A stretch of 64,000 nt of DNA, taken from JAJEFO01 sp965214325 (GTDB taxonomy: Bacteria > Pseudomonadota > Alphaproteobacteria > Rhodobacterales > Rhodobacteraceae). Made by a program: the position numbers and the translations under genes. Within the stretch, counting starts at the first letter, position 1; the number at the start of each line of letters is the position of its first letter. The notes below the pieces were generated by a model. It was not told the DNA's origin and ran no database searches. It was given only the letters and a program-made list of their open reading frames with translations. The stretch covers positions 4,464,001-4,528,000 of the forward strand of contig CBDCBG010000006.1 of NCBI GenBank assembly GCA_965214325.1, read 5' to 3'. This document shows positions 16,213 through 25,281 of this stretch, in pieces.

Positions 16213-16454
16213 GGCGCCATCGCAGGCCAGCCGCGCGGGGCGCGAGCGAGGGTGTTCGCGAACATTCCATGATCGGGAAGCCGGGAGAGGCGCAGGACGG
16301 TGGCAGAACTCGCAAACCGCGGCGAAGACCTCCCGCCGGGGCGGACTGGCCCGTTCAACGACCGGGAAGGCCGGGAAGGAGCGCCTGAACCCGCCTGGAT
16401 GGCGATCCTGAAACACGGCGAAGGTGCCGGGCGCGCATCAATTGAGAGGACAAG

Positions 16455-17909
16455 ATGACCACAGCTATCAAGAACGGCACAGTCGTTACCCATGACCTGG
16501 CCTACGAGGCGGATATCCTGGTCGACGACGGCCGGATCGTGGAGATCGGTGACGGCCTGGAGGGCGATGAGCAGCTTGATGCCACCGGCTGCTACGTGAT
16601 GCCCGGGGGCATCGACCCGCACACGCATCTCGAAATGCCGTTCATGGGAACCTACAGTTCGGACGACTTCGAATCCGGCACGCGCGCAGCGCTTTCCGGC
16701 GGCACCACGATGGTCGTCGACTTCGCCCTGCCATCGCCCGGACAAGGACTGCACGACGCACTGGCGATGTGGCACAACAAGTCGACGCGCGCCAATTGCG
16801 ACTATTCCTACCACATGGCGGTGACGTGGTGGGGCGAGCAGGTCTTCGACGAGATGGCTACGGTCATCGAAAAGGAGGGCATTTCGACCTTCAAGCACTT
16901 CATGGCCTACAAGGGTGCGTTGATGGTGAACGATGACGAGATGTACGCGTCGTTCAAGCGGCTTGCCGAGCTTGGCGGCATAGCGCTCGTGCATGCCGAA
17001 AACGGCGATGTCGTGGCGGAGCTGCAGGCCAAGCTGATGGCTGAGGGCAATGCCGGGCCGGAGGCGCATGCCTATTCCCGTCCTGCGCAGGTCGAGGGCG
17101 AGGCCACGAATCGCGCCATCATGATCGCCGACATGGCGGGCGTGCCGCTCTATGTCGTTCACACGTCCTGCGAGGAGGCGCATGAAGCGATCCGGCGGGC
17201 GCGGCAGCAAGGCAAACGGGTCTGGGGCGAGCCGCTGATCCAGCACCTTACGCTGGACGAGTCGGAGTATTTCAACGCGGACTGGGATCACGCCGCGCGC
17301 CGGGTGATGTCGCCGCCCTTCCGGAACAGGAAGCATCAGGATTCGCTGTGGGCCGGCCTGCAAAGCGGCTCGCTTTCGGTCGTTGCGACCGATCATTGCG
17401 CCTTCACGACCGAGCAGAAGCGATACGGCATCGGCGATTTCACCAAGATCCCGAACGGTACCGGCGGGCTGGAAGACCGGATGCCGATGCTCTGGACGCA
17501 CGGGGTCGGCACCGGACGGCTGACGCCGAACGAATTCGTGGCCGTGACTTCGACGAACATCGCTAAAGTCCTGAACTGCTACCCGAAGAAAGGCGCGATC
17601 CTTGTCGGTGCGGATGCCGACATTGTCGTTTGGGATCCGGAGAAGGCGAAGACGATCAGTGCCGACGGCCAGCAATCCGCAATCGACTACAACGTGTTCG
17701 AAGGCAAGCGCGTCAAGGGTCTGCCGCGCTTCACGCTGACGCGCGGGCATGTCGCGGTCCAGGACGGCGAAATCAGGACCAAGGAAGGCCATGGCGAATT
17801 CGTGCGCCGGGAGCCCAACACGCCGGTGAACCGGGCGCTCTCGTCCTGGAAGGAACTGACCGCGCCACGTCCTGTCGAACGGTCCGGCATTCCGGCGAGC
17901 GGGGTCTGA
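16455..17909 (+). CDS. Dihydropyrimidinase (D-hydantoinase family)
   Basis: A 484-residue amidohydrolase opening the dihydrouracil ring to N-carbamoyl-beta-alanine. Motifs seen: metal ligands DPHTHLEMPFMGTYSSDDFE, the carbamylated lysine in FKHFMAYKGAL, VHAENGD, VHTSCEEA, and the last Asp in VATDHCAF. Length is typical of D-hydantoinases/dihydropyrimidinases. It lies 242 bp downstream of the ureidopropionase; that gap holds no gene I can support. The ABC importer starts 22 bp after it. With preTA and the ureidopropionase the three-step reductive route is complete. Confidence 0.93.
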   Translation: MTTAIKNGTVVTHDLAYEADILVDDGRIVEIGDGLEGDEQLDATGCYVMPGGIDPHTHLEMPFMGTYSSDDFESGTRAALSGGTTMVVDFALPSPGQGLHDALAMWHNKSTRANCDYSYHMAVTWWGEQVFDEMATVIEKEGISTFKHFMAYKGALMVNDDEMYASFKRLAELGGIALVHAENGDVVAELQAKLMAEGNAGPEAHAYSRPAQVEGEATNRAIMIADMAGVPLYVVHTSCEEAHEAIRRARQQGKRVWGEPLIQHLTLDESEYFNADWDHAARRVMSPPFRNRKHQDSLWAGLQSGSLSVVATDHCAFTTEQKRYGIGDFTKIPNGTGGLEDRMPMLWTHGVGTGRLTPNEFVAVTSTNIAKVLNCYPKKGAILVGADADIVVWDPEKAKTISADGQQSAIDYNVFEGKRVKGLPRFTLTRGHVAVQDGEIRTKEGHGEFVRREPNTPVNRALSSWKELTAPRPVERSGIPASGV

Positions 17910-17931
17910 GGTTCGCGACGGAGGAGGTGAA

Positions 17932-18717
17932 GTGTCACAGGCTGCCGTCATAGAGGCAAAGGGTCTCGACCTGACATTCCAGACCGGCGATGGCGCGATT
18001 CAGGCCTTGCGGGATGTCACGCTGGATATCGGCAAGGGCGAGTTCGTGTCGTTCATCGGGCCGTCCGGTTGCGGAAAGACGACGTTTCTGCGCGTGGTGG
18101 CGGGGCTAGAGCGGCCGACGGGCGGCGAGGTTCGGGTCAACGGGATGAGTCCGGACGAGGCGCGCCGCGACCGCGCCTACGGCTACGTGTTCCAGGAGGC
18201 TGGACTCTACCCTTGGCGGACGATTGGCGGAAACGTGCGCCTGCCCCTCGAAATCATGGGCTATTCCAGGCCGGAAATGGCCGAACGTGTCGATCGCGTG
18301 CTTGACCTGGTGGAGCTGTCGGGGTTCGAGAACAAGCATCCATGGCAACTCTCGGGCGGCATGCAGCAGCGGGCGTCGATCGCGCGGGCGCTCGCGTTTG
18401 ACGCCGACATCCTCCTGATGGACGAGCCATTCGGGGCCCTGGACGAAATCGTGCGGGATCACCTGAACGAACAGCTGCTGAGACTTTGGGATCATACGGG
18501 AAAGACCATTGGATTCGTGACCCACTCGATTCCGGAGGCGGTCTACCTGTCGACGAGAATCGTCGTCATGTCGCCCCGGCCCGGGCGCATAACCGACATC
18601 ATCGACAATTCGCTGCCGGGGAAGCGACCGCTGGATATCCGTGACACGCCCGAATTCCTGGAAATCGCGCAGCGTGTGCGCAAGGGCTTGAGGGCGGGGC
18701 AGTCTTATGGAGATTGA
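17932..18717 (+). CDS. ABC transporter ATP-binding protein (nitrate/sulfonate/pyrimidine type)
   Basis: A 261-residue ATPase of the SsuB/TauB/ThiZ class. Walker A is GPSGCGKTTF, the signature LSGGMQQRASIARAL and Walker B ILLMDEPFGALDE, followed by the H-loop VTHSIPEAVY. It starts at GTG (17932) with GAGGAGGTGA directly upstream. It is 22 bp from dihydropyrimidinase and in one operon with two permeases and a binding protein, so it most likely powers uptake of a pyrimidine or its breakdown product. Substrate is inferred from context only. Confidence 0.88.
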   Translation: MSQAAVIEAKGLDLTFQTGDGAIQALRDVTLDIGKGEFVSFIGPSGCGKTTFLRVVAGLERPTGGEVRVNGMSPDEARRDRAYGYVFQEAGLYPWRTIGGNVRLPLEIMGYSRPEMAERVDRVLDLVELSGFENKHPWQLSGGMQQRASIARALAFDADILLMDEPFGALDEIVRDHLNEQLLRLWDHTGKTIGFVTHSIPEAVYLSTRIVVMSPRPGRITDIIDNSLPGKRPLDIRDTPEFLEIAQRVRKGLRAGQSYGD

Positions 18718-18792
18718 AGGATTCATGCATGGAATTCCCGAGGTGCCGCCATTGCGGTCTCGCGGAATTCCCGTTGGCGGGGAGGGCGGTGC

Positions 18793-19659
18793 ATGAACCG
18801 GATCCTGCCGGTCTGCGCGGTGCTCGCCGCGATCCTTGCGCTTTGGTACGTGGCGGTGGTGCCGATGAACGCTGGCTGGACGGTCGCCCAGGCGGAACGT
18901 GCGGGCCAGGAGCTGGCCTTCCCCGAAATTTTCGCAGACACGATGAATCAGGACCGTCCGCGCCTGCCGGCGCCGCATCAGGTTGCCGCCGAGCTGAGGA
19001 AGACCGTGCTCGACACCAATGTCACGTCGAAGCGCTCGCTGGTCTTCCACGGCTGGATAACGCTGCAGTCAACGCTTTGGGGCTTTGCTCTTGGCACGGT
19101 GGCCGGAATCGGGATGGCGGTTTCGATCGTTTATTCGAGAACCGCGAACATGAGCCTCATGCCTTGGGCGATCATCAGCCAGACCATCCCGATCGTCGCG
19201 ATCGCCCCGATGATCATCGTGGTGCTCGCGACCCTGGGTGTGGAGGGCCGTACGGTGCCGAAGGCGATCATTTCGGCATACCTTTGCTTCTTCCCCGTGC
19301 TGGTGAGCATGGTGAAAGGGCTGAGGTCGCCCGGACCGATGCAGACTGACTTGATGAAGACCTATTCCGCGAGTGCCGGACAGACATTCTGGAAGCTGCG
19401 GCTGCCGGCTTCGGTCCCGTATCTCTTCACGTCGCTCAAGGTCGGCGTCGCGGCGGCCCTGGTCGGCACGATCGTGGGCGAATTGCCCACGGGCGCGATC
19501 CAGGGACTGGGCGCGCGCATCCTGATCGGCGATCAGTTCGGCAACCCGCTCATGATCTGGTCCGCGCTGATCGCGGCGGCCTGCCTCGCAGGCGCGCTTG
19601 TGAGCATCGTTGCGGTGCTGCAGTCGCTGGCGCTTCAACGCATGGGGTACGCGAGATGA
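18793..19659 (+). CDS. ABC transporter permease, BPD type
   Basis: A 288-residue membrane protein with an N-terminal membrane segment (ILPVCAVLAAILALWYVAVV), a periplasmic stretch, then about five more hydrophobic segments. The EAA-type cytoplasmic loop is replaced by the SsuC-family equivalent near DLMKTYSASAGQTFWKLRLP. That same motif recurs in the second permease, so the two are paralogues forming a heterodimer. GGAG precedes the ATG. Confidence 0.85.
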   Translation: MNRILPVCAVLAAILALWYVAVVPMNAGWTVAQAERAGQELAFPEIFADTMNQDRPRLPAPHQVAAELRKTVLDTNVTSKRSLVFHGWITLQSTLWGFALGTVAGIGMAVSIVYSRTANMSLMPWAIISQTIPIVAIAPMIIVVLATLGVEGRTVPKAIISAYLCFFPVLVSMVKGLRSPGPMQTDLMKTYSASAGQTFWKLRLPASVPYLFTSLKVGVAAALVGTIVGELPTGAIQGLGARILIGDQFGNPLMIWSALIAAACLAGALVSIVAVLQSLALQRMGYAR

Positions 19660-19858
19660 TCCGCGCGTCGGCCAGGAGACCGGACTTCGCGGGCCGGCCT
19701 TCCCCGTGGCGACGCTCTTCGGCGCAAAGTGCGAAGGCCTTGAGCGGGGCTGCGTCGTTTCCGGTCAGCGAGATTCCACCGGCGCCCGGATGGAAGTTGC
19801 GCATGCCGTGCGGCTTGGGCGGAGATGCCGTCCACCGCACCTCCACGGAGGCCGGGTC

Positions 19859-20701
19859 ATGACGCTTGTCCTGGCGGCATTCGCCCTTTGGATGGCTGCG
19901 TGGTGGCTGAACATGCGCATCGCGGGATCCTCGCTGGCGTCGTCGCACGTTGGCCGGGTCGCGGTGCCGATGGTGTTCGGCCTGTCGGTGCTGGCGATCT
20001 GGGAACTCGTCGTGCGTGGCCTGGACGTGTCGCAGGTGATCCTGCCGGCGCCGACGGTCATTGCCGAGACGTTCGTCGTCGAGACCGGCACTCTCTGGAT
20101 CGACTTTCGCCAAACCGCGCTGAAGGGCGCGATTTCCGGCTACGTGATCGGTTGTCTCGGGGCCTTCGGCGTCGCGCTCGCAATCGATCGATCGTCGTTT
20201 CTGCGGCGCGGGCTGCTTCCGATCGGAAATTTCGTGGCTGCATTGCCCATCGTGGGAATCGCGCCGATCCTGGTCAACTGGTTCGGGTTCGACTGGCAGT
20301 CCAAGGCCGCGGTGGTCGTCGTCATGGTGTTCTTCCCGATTCTCGTGAACACCGTGCAGGGCCTTGCGGACACGGCGGCGATGCAGCGTGACCTGATGCG
20401 AACATATTCGGCGAGCTACTGGCAGACGCTCCTGAAGCTGCGGTTGCCCGCGGCCATGCCGTTCGTGTTCAACGGGCTCAAGATCGCGACGACGCTTGCC
20501 CTGATCGGCGCCATCGTCGCCGAGTATTTCGGTTCGCCTACAAGGGGAATGGGATTTCGGATCTCGACCTCGGTCGGCACGCTCGACCTGGCCATGGTCT
20601 GGTCCGAGATTGCAGTGGCCGCACTGGCCGGGACGATGTTTTACGGAGCGGTCACGCTCGTGGAACGTTGGGTGACTTTCTGGCACCCATCGCAACGATG
20701 A
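19859..20701 (+). CDS. ABC transporter permease, BPD type (second subunit)
   Basis: A 280-residue permease related to the preceding gene, with the matching loop DLMRTYSASYWQTLLKLRLP. I chose the ATG at 19859 because ACGGAGG lies 7 nt upstream and the first membrane segment (LVLAAFALWMAAWWL) begins there; the open frame extends 83 codons upstream but reads as proline/arginine-rich non-coding sequence. It is followed after 26 bp by the binding-protein gene. Confidence 0.85.
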   Translation: MTLVLAAFALWMAAWWLNMRIAGSSLASSHVGRVAVPMVFGLSVLAIWELVVRGLDVSQVILPAPTVIAETFVVETGTLWIDFRQTALKGAISGYVIGCLGAFGVALAIDRSSFLRRGLLPIGNFVAALPIVGIAPILVNWFGFDWQSKAAVVVVMVFFPILVNTVQGLADTAAMQRDLMRTYSASYWQTLLKLRLPAAMPFVFNGLKIATTLALIGAIVAEYFGSPTRGMGFRISTSVGTLDLAMVWSEIAVAALAGTMFYGAVTLVERWVTFWHPSQR

Positions 20702-20727
20702 CTAAAACCACTGAGAGGAGAGAAGCC

Positions 20728-21717
20728 ATGAAGAAACAAGTTTTTGCCGGCGCGGCGGCGCTGGCGTTGGGAGGGGCGCCAGCCGTTGCTCTCGATGACC
20801 TGACGCTCCAGCTCAAATGGGTGACGCAGGCGCAGTTTGCCGGCTACTACGTGGCGCTTGAGAAGGGCTACTACGAGGAGGATGGCCTGGAAGTCACGAT
20901 CAGGCCCGGCGGGCCGGACATCGCGCCGACCCAGGTGATTGCCGGCGGTGGCGCAGACGTGACTGTCGAGTGGATGCCGGCGGCGCTTGCCGCACGCGAA
21001 AAGGGTCTTCCGCTTGTCAACATCGCGCAACCCTTCAAGTCTTCCGGCATGATGCTGACCTGCCGCAAGGACGCAGGCGTGGTCACGACGGACGATTTCA
21101 GGGGCAGGACCTTGGGCGTCTGGTTCTTTGGCAACGAGTTCCCGTTCCTGAGCTGGATGAGCCAGCTTGGCATTCCGACCGAGGGCGGCTCGGACGGCGT
21201 CGAGGTCCTCAAGCAGGGCTTCAATGTCGACCCGATCCTCCAGGGCCAGGCGGCCTGCATCTCGACCATGACCTACAACGAGTACTGGCAGGTCATCGAT
21301 GCGGGGTTGAGCGCCGACGACCTGGTGGTCTTCAAGTACGAGGACCAAGGCGTAGCGACGCTCGAGGACGGCCTCTACGTGCTGGAGGACAAGCTGGGCG
21401 ACCCGGCCGAGGTCGACAAGCTCGTGCGTTTCGTCCGTGCCTCGATGAAGGGTTGGAAATACGCCGAAGACAACCCGGACGAGGCGGCCTTGATCGTGCT
21501 GGAGCATGACGAGACGGGCGCCCAGACCGAAAAGCACCAGAAGCGCATGATGGGCGAAATCGCCAAGCTGACGGCCGGCTCGAACGGCGCTCTTGTTCCC
21601 GCCGACTTCCAGCGCACGGTCGACACGCTGCTTGCGGGCGGTTCGGATCCGGTGATCACGGCCGATCCGGGCGACCCGGCCTGGACGCACGTCATCACGG
21701 ATGCCGCGCTGGACTGA
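20728..21717 (+). CDS. ABC transporter substrate-binding protein (NMT1/THI5-like)
   Basis: A 329-residue exported binding protein with a classic signal peptide (KKQVFAGAAALALGGAPAVA). The mature part opens LTLQLKWVTQAQFAGYYVAL, the hallmark of NMT1/THI5-like and ThiY/RibY-type proteins that bind pyrimidine-like or flavin-like ring compounds. GAGAGGAGAG precedes the ATG. It is last in the operon that starts with ureidopropionase and dihydropyrimidinase. A pyrimidine, dihydropyrimidine or hydantoin ligand is likely but not shown by the sequence. Confidence 0.87.
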   Translation: MKKQVFAGAAALALGGAPAVALDDLTLQLKWVTQAQFAGYYVALEKGYYEEDGLEVTIRPGGPDIAPTQVIAGGGADVTVEWMPAALAAREKGLPLVNIAQPFKSSGMMLTCRKDAGVVTTDDFRGRTLGVWFFGNEFPFLSWMSQLGIPTEGGSDGVEVLKQGFNVDPILQGQAACISTMTYNEYWQVIDAGLSADDLVVFKYEDQGVATLEDGLYVLEDKLGDPAEVDKLVRFVRASMKGWKYAEDNPDEAALIVLEHDETGAQTEKHQKRMMGEIAKLTAGSNGALVPADFQRTVDTLLAGGSDPVITADPGDPAWTHVITDAALD

Positions 21718-21748
21718 CGTGGTCTGCGCCATCGTGCATTGGTGAACT

Positions 21749-21770
21749 GGCCTCCGCGACAGCGGAGGCC
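21749..21770 (+). terminator. Stem-loop terminator after the pyrimidine operon
   Basis: GGCCTCCGC, loop GACA, GCGGAGGCC: a perfect 9-bp stem 31 bp after the last stop codon. Only a short T run (CTTTCC) follows, so termination may be partial or factor-assisted. Confidence 0.65.
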
Positions 21771-21783
21771 GCTTTCCTGGAGA

Positions 21784-22848
21784 GGCGATGCCCTGGAGCG
21801 GTCCCGATCCCGAGCGAGTGCTTGTCGGCCACCCTCAGAGGTCCTTGCCTCGAGGGCAGAAGCTGGCAACTCCCGTGAACCCATTTTTCCGGATTTCGCC
21901 GGCGACTCTGATGCCGGGCCCCTTGTTTTCTTGCTTCATCGAAAATGTTCGGCGACCTCAGCACCCGCTTCGGGGTTCATGGAATCCTGCCCGCCTACTG
22001 TGCGCCTGGATTGTCGGCAAAGTCCCCGAACGAGCTTACTTGTCAGGCTGAAGTGGTTCACAAGGAGCCATGATTGCCTCCTGAGGTCAGGACCCCTGAC
22101 CCTTGATGTGCAGGCATGCGGCTCGGCATCATCTGCCGGATCTGGGAACCAAGGGGCGGAAACAGGCGGACAGGGCCGCAGCGAGGCGGGAAAGATCCCT
22201 TTGGCAGGCGCCATCCAGCTTTCCCGGGACAGAATGTCCCGTCGCGTCCGGATGAGGGAGACAGGGAGCCACGGTTCCGTGTCGGTCCGCGACTTCATCG
22301 CCGGGGTCGTCGAGGCAGGGCCCGGGTCGTCACGGACGGCTGGCTTGGCTGCGGCGGCCTGCCCGGACACCCGCACGAGGCCGGGGTGGCGGGCGGCTGC
22401 AGGACGCGCGAGATCCCGGAACGGACCCGCCGAGTGTTCTCGAACCCGAAGCGGTGAGCCATGGGCGATTGCCACGGTCCGCTCAGGAAGCAATTCCAGA
22501 AACGCCTGGTCGAATTCGAGTTCTGGTGGATCCGGAGGCGGCACGGGGCGACCTCCTTGGACAGGATTCCGGTCTTGAGCCTGCGCCGTGCGGCGACTTC
22601 GCCGAGGGACGTGCATGAAGCGCCGGGGTCGCACGCCCGGAACTCGTTCCTGCCCGGAGAAATCGCTCCCGGACCAACGGATTCGGACCCTTTTCCCCGG
22701 TCAGGACCTTGCCGCGGCGCCGGAGCCGGCGATCCTGGCGAACGGTCGCTGGCACGGCATCTTGCGCTGCCGTGGCAAGGGGGATGAGCCTCTTTGACCA
22801 ATTCTGATCCATGATTAAGCCTTTTCCGCCGCATTGGATTAACTTTGC
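21784..22848. other. Gene-poor region with a transposase remnant
   Basis: About 1.07 kb in which all open frames are short and proline/arginine-rich, as expected of non-coding GC-rich DNA. The only recognisable content is the decayed IS1595-type transposase near 22170-22610. I see no terminal repeats for it. Confidence 0.5.
22170..22610 (+). pseudogene. IS1595-family transposase remnant (C-terminal part)
   Basis: Fragments in different frames line up with the C-terminal half of IS1595-type transposases. The order is RRVRMRETGSHGSVSVRDF, then after a frame change VVTDGWLGCGGLPG (the second catalytic Asp region of this family), and later KRLVEFEFWWIRRR, resembling the family's terminal LDEF.FRFNRR motif. 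At least two frameshifts and the loss of the segment between these blocks make it non-functional. The edges are approximate. Confidence 0.5.
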
Positions 22849-22877
22849 TTGAAATTGGCGCAGTTTCCGTCTATCGT
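22849..22877 (+). promoter_or_regulatory. Candidate sigma-70 promoter of the liv-type operon
   Basis: TTGAAA at 22849-22854 and TATCGT at 22872-22877 are separated by 17 bp in a locally AT-richer stretch. They lie about 130 bp upstream of the binding-protein gene at 23006. Inference from spacing and base composition only. Confidence 0.35.
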
Positions 22878-23005
22878 TTGGGAGAAAGCCATCCGGACTG
22901 AAGGATTTGGTATAGATGTGGTTGGGCAGGCGATGATGGCATGACGGTTGTCGCCAGGCATGAAATCGACACGGCTGACAAATCAAGAAACCAGGAGGAA
23001 ACAAG

Positions 23006-24313
23006 ATGATTGCCAAGATGATGAAGGACGGTTTCACCCGCCGCAGGCTGCTAGGTTCAGGCGCAGCGGTAGCGGGGTCCGCAGCGGCGGCGGCGATCCT
23101 GCCGAGAACGGCGTTCGCGGCCGACAAGGTCGTCAAGATCGGGTTTCTCGCTCCCCTGACCGGCCCGGTGTCTGCGTGGGGCAAGCCCGGACTCGACGGA
23201 TGCCAGATCTGGGGAGAATGGATAAACGCGGCCGGAGGCATCAACATCGGAGGCGAGGCCCACACGGTTGAATTCGTGGCGTACGACAACGAGTATGATC
23301 CGGCCAAGGCACGGACAGGCGCGACCAAGCTGATCCGCGAGGACGGGGTCAAGTTCATCATGATGTTGGGCGGTGACACCTGGCCCGGCGCGCAACCTGT
23401 GGCTGACAGGACCGGCATGCTGTTCTCGACGCTGCTGCCGTCGGATCTCTCCCCCGACACGACGACCTTGATCGCACCGTGCGAGGTGCACCCGATCTAC
23501 AACGTGACCGGCGTCGAGTGGCTGGCGAACAACATGCCGGAGCTCAAGACCGCGGTCATGTGTGCCCAGGACGACGCCCTCGGGCTGCCTTCGGTCGCGA
23601 CCTATCTGGCTGCGTTCGAGGCTGCGGGCATCGAGATGCAGGACGACCCCCTGCTCTTCGACCCGGCGACCACGGACTTCGCACCGGTGGTGACTCGCCT
23701 GATATCCGGCAATCCGGACATCGTCTGCCTCGACACCTGCTACGCGGACTACGTCCACCCGATCTGTGAACAGCTGTTCCAGCAGGGTTACGGTGGACAG
23801 GTCATTTCCTGCACCGCCGATTTCTACCAGCAGATCGTTGACAAGACCTCCGAGGAGTTCATGGAGGGCTTCGTCTTCCAGTTCCCGGATTTCGACGATC
23901 CGGCGCTGAATGACGAAAGCATCAACTTCCAGATGCCGAACGAGTTCTACGCGGAATACGCATCCCGCTACGGAGACGACCAGTGGGGCGCCGTGAGCTG
24001 GGAGTACGCCTCGATCATGGATCTCTGGAAGGCAGGTGCGGAAAAGGCCGGTTCGGCCGAGCCGGACGCGGTCCTCGCTGCGATGAAGGAGGGAGGCACG
24101 GGTCTCCACGCGTTCGGCGAGGCGGACTGGTGGGGAAAGGATCTGTTCGGGATCGACAACGCCCTTGTCGGCAACTGGCCTGTCGTCGTCATCGAGGGCG
24201 GCAAGGCAACGATCAAGGAATTTCGCTCGATTCCCGATTGGTACGCCAAGCACGGCGAGCTGCTGAAGAAGCACATGGCCGCCTACGGGCAGATGTGGGA
24301 TCAGCGAACCTAA
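23006..24313 (+). CDS. ABC transporter substrate-binding protein, Tat-exported, branched-chain amino acid/amide type
   Basis: A 435-residue periplasmic binding protein of the LivJ/AmiC/UrtA fold. The signal carries the twin-arginine motif TRRRLLGSG followed by an Ala-rich hydrophobic stretch and PRTAFAAD, so export through Tat is expected. The mature protein starts KVVKIGFLAPLTGPVSAWG. AGGAGG lies just before the ATG. It heads a complete five-gene importer. Ligand not determinable; nearby nitrogen-compound catabolism would fit an amide, amino acid or related compound. Confidence 0.88.
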   Translation: MIAKMMKDGFTRRRLLGSGAAVAGSAAAAAILPRTAFAADKVVKIGFLAPLTGPVSAWGKPGLDGCQIWGEWINAAGGINIGGEAHTVEFVAYDNEYDPAKARTGATKLIREDGVKFIMMLGGDTWPGAQPVADRTGMLFSTLLPSDLSPDTTTLIAPCEVHPIYNVTGVEWLANNMPELKTAVMCAQDDALGLPSVATYLAAFEAAGIEMQDDPLLFDPATTDFAPVVTRLISGNPDIVCLDTCYADYVHPICEQLFQQGYGGQVISCTADFYQQIVDKTSEEFMEGFVFQFPDFDDPALNDESINFQMPNEFYAEYASRYGDDQWGAVSWEYASIMDLWKAGAEKAGSAEPDAVLAAMKEGGTGLHAFGEADWWGKDLFGIDNALVGNWPVVVIEGGKATIKEFRSIPDWYAKHGELLKKHMAAYGQMWDQRT

Positions 24314-24411
24314 GGCGGGTTTCGCGCGACATCGCTCTGCGATATCCCCACGGGCGGTGCGTTCCTCCTTGCGCTCCGCCCGAAACTCCGGATTGAACCT
24401 GCTGCAGGACG

Positions 24412-25281
24412 ATGGTTGAACTACTCGCGCAGACCGGACTGAACGCCCTTTATGCCGCCAGCTACACTGCGCTCGTGGCCGTCGGCCTTGTCCTGATTTT
24501 TGGCGTCATGGGGGTGATCAACTTCGCCCATGGCGAACTTTTCATGCTGGGCGCATACGCGATTGTCGCGGTTTACGCGGACTGGAACTTGCCGTACCTG
24601 GTTGCGGTGGCGGTCGGGATGACATTTGTCGGCCTCGTGGGCCTCGGCATGGAACGGGCGTTCTTTCGACCGCTCCGCGACAATCCGCTTGGCGGGCTCG
24701 TTGCATCGATCGGTTTCCTGATGATCCTGCAGGCGCTGGCGTCCATGGGGTTCGGCGTGCGCATGGAGCACGTGCCGCCCGTGACCCAGGACGTCATAGT
24801 CATCTCCGAAAGGGTCAGGCTCCCCGTCTTCAGGCTGGCCGTGATCCTCGCTTCCGTGGTTCTCCTCGCAGGCCTCTGGACATTCCTCAGGAAGACCCGC
24901 TTCGGTTGGGCGCTTCGCGCCAGCGCCCAGGATCCGGAAGCGGCGGCGCTGCAGGGGATCTCGATCAACCAGACCGCGCGAATCGCGATGTTCATCGGCG
25001 CGGCCCTTGCAGGGGTCGCGGGCGCCCTGACCGCGCCCCTGATTTCGGTCAACCCGCACATGGGCCATTCGGTGATCGTCACCGCTTTCATCGTGATAAT
25101 CGTCGGCGGCATCGGATCGCTCGAGGGCGCCGTCATCGTGGCGGTCGCCTATGCATTCGTCCACACCTTCGTCACCACATTCTTCGACGGGGTCATCGCG
25201 GACATCGTTGGTCTGCTGCTGATGCTGGCCGTGCTGATCGTCAGGCCTGCCGGGCTGTTCGGGTCAACGGATCGTGCATAG
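24412..25281 (+). CDS. Branched-chain amino acid-type ABC permease (LivH family)
   Basis: A 289-residue integral membrane protein with about eight hydrophobic segments and the family opening NALYAASYTALVAVGLVLIF, then GVINFAHGE. The C-terminal IVGGIGSLEGAVI is the LivH/LivM loop that contacts the ATPases. It follows the binding protein after 98 bp and overlaps the next permease by 8 bp, so the two are translationally coupled. Confidence 0.9.
   Translation: MVELLAQTGLNALYAASYTALVAVGLVLIFGVMGVINFAHGELFMLGAYAIVAVYADWNLPYLVAVAVGMTFVGLVGLGMERAFFRPLRDNPLGGLVASIGFLMILQALASMGFGVRMEHVPPVTQDVIVISERVRLPVFRLAVILASVVLLAGLWTFLRKTRFGWALRASAQDPEAAALQGISINQTARIAMFIGAALAGVAGALTAPLISVNPHMGHSVIVTAFIVIIVGGIGSLEGAVIVAVAYAFVHTFVTTFFDGVIADIVGLLLMLAVLIVRPAGLFGSTDRA

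Noticed and set aside
14317..16416. 699-codon minus-strand open frame
   Set aside because: Overlaps the rutR-like gene in another frame and the ureidopropionase antisense; no domain visible.
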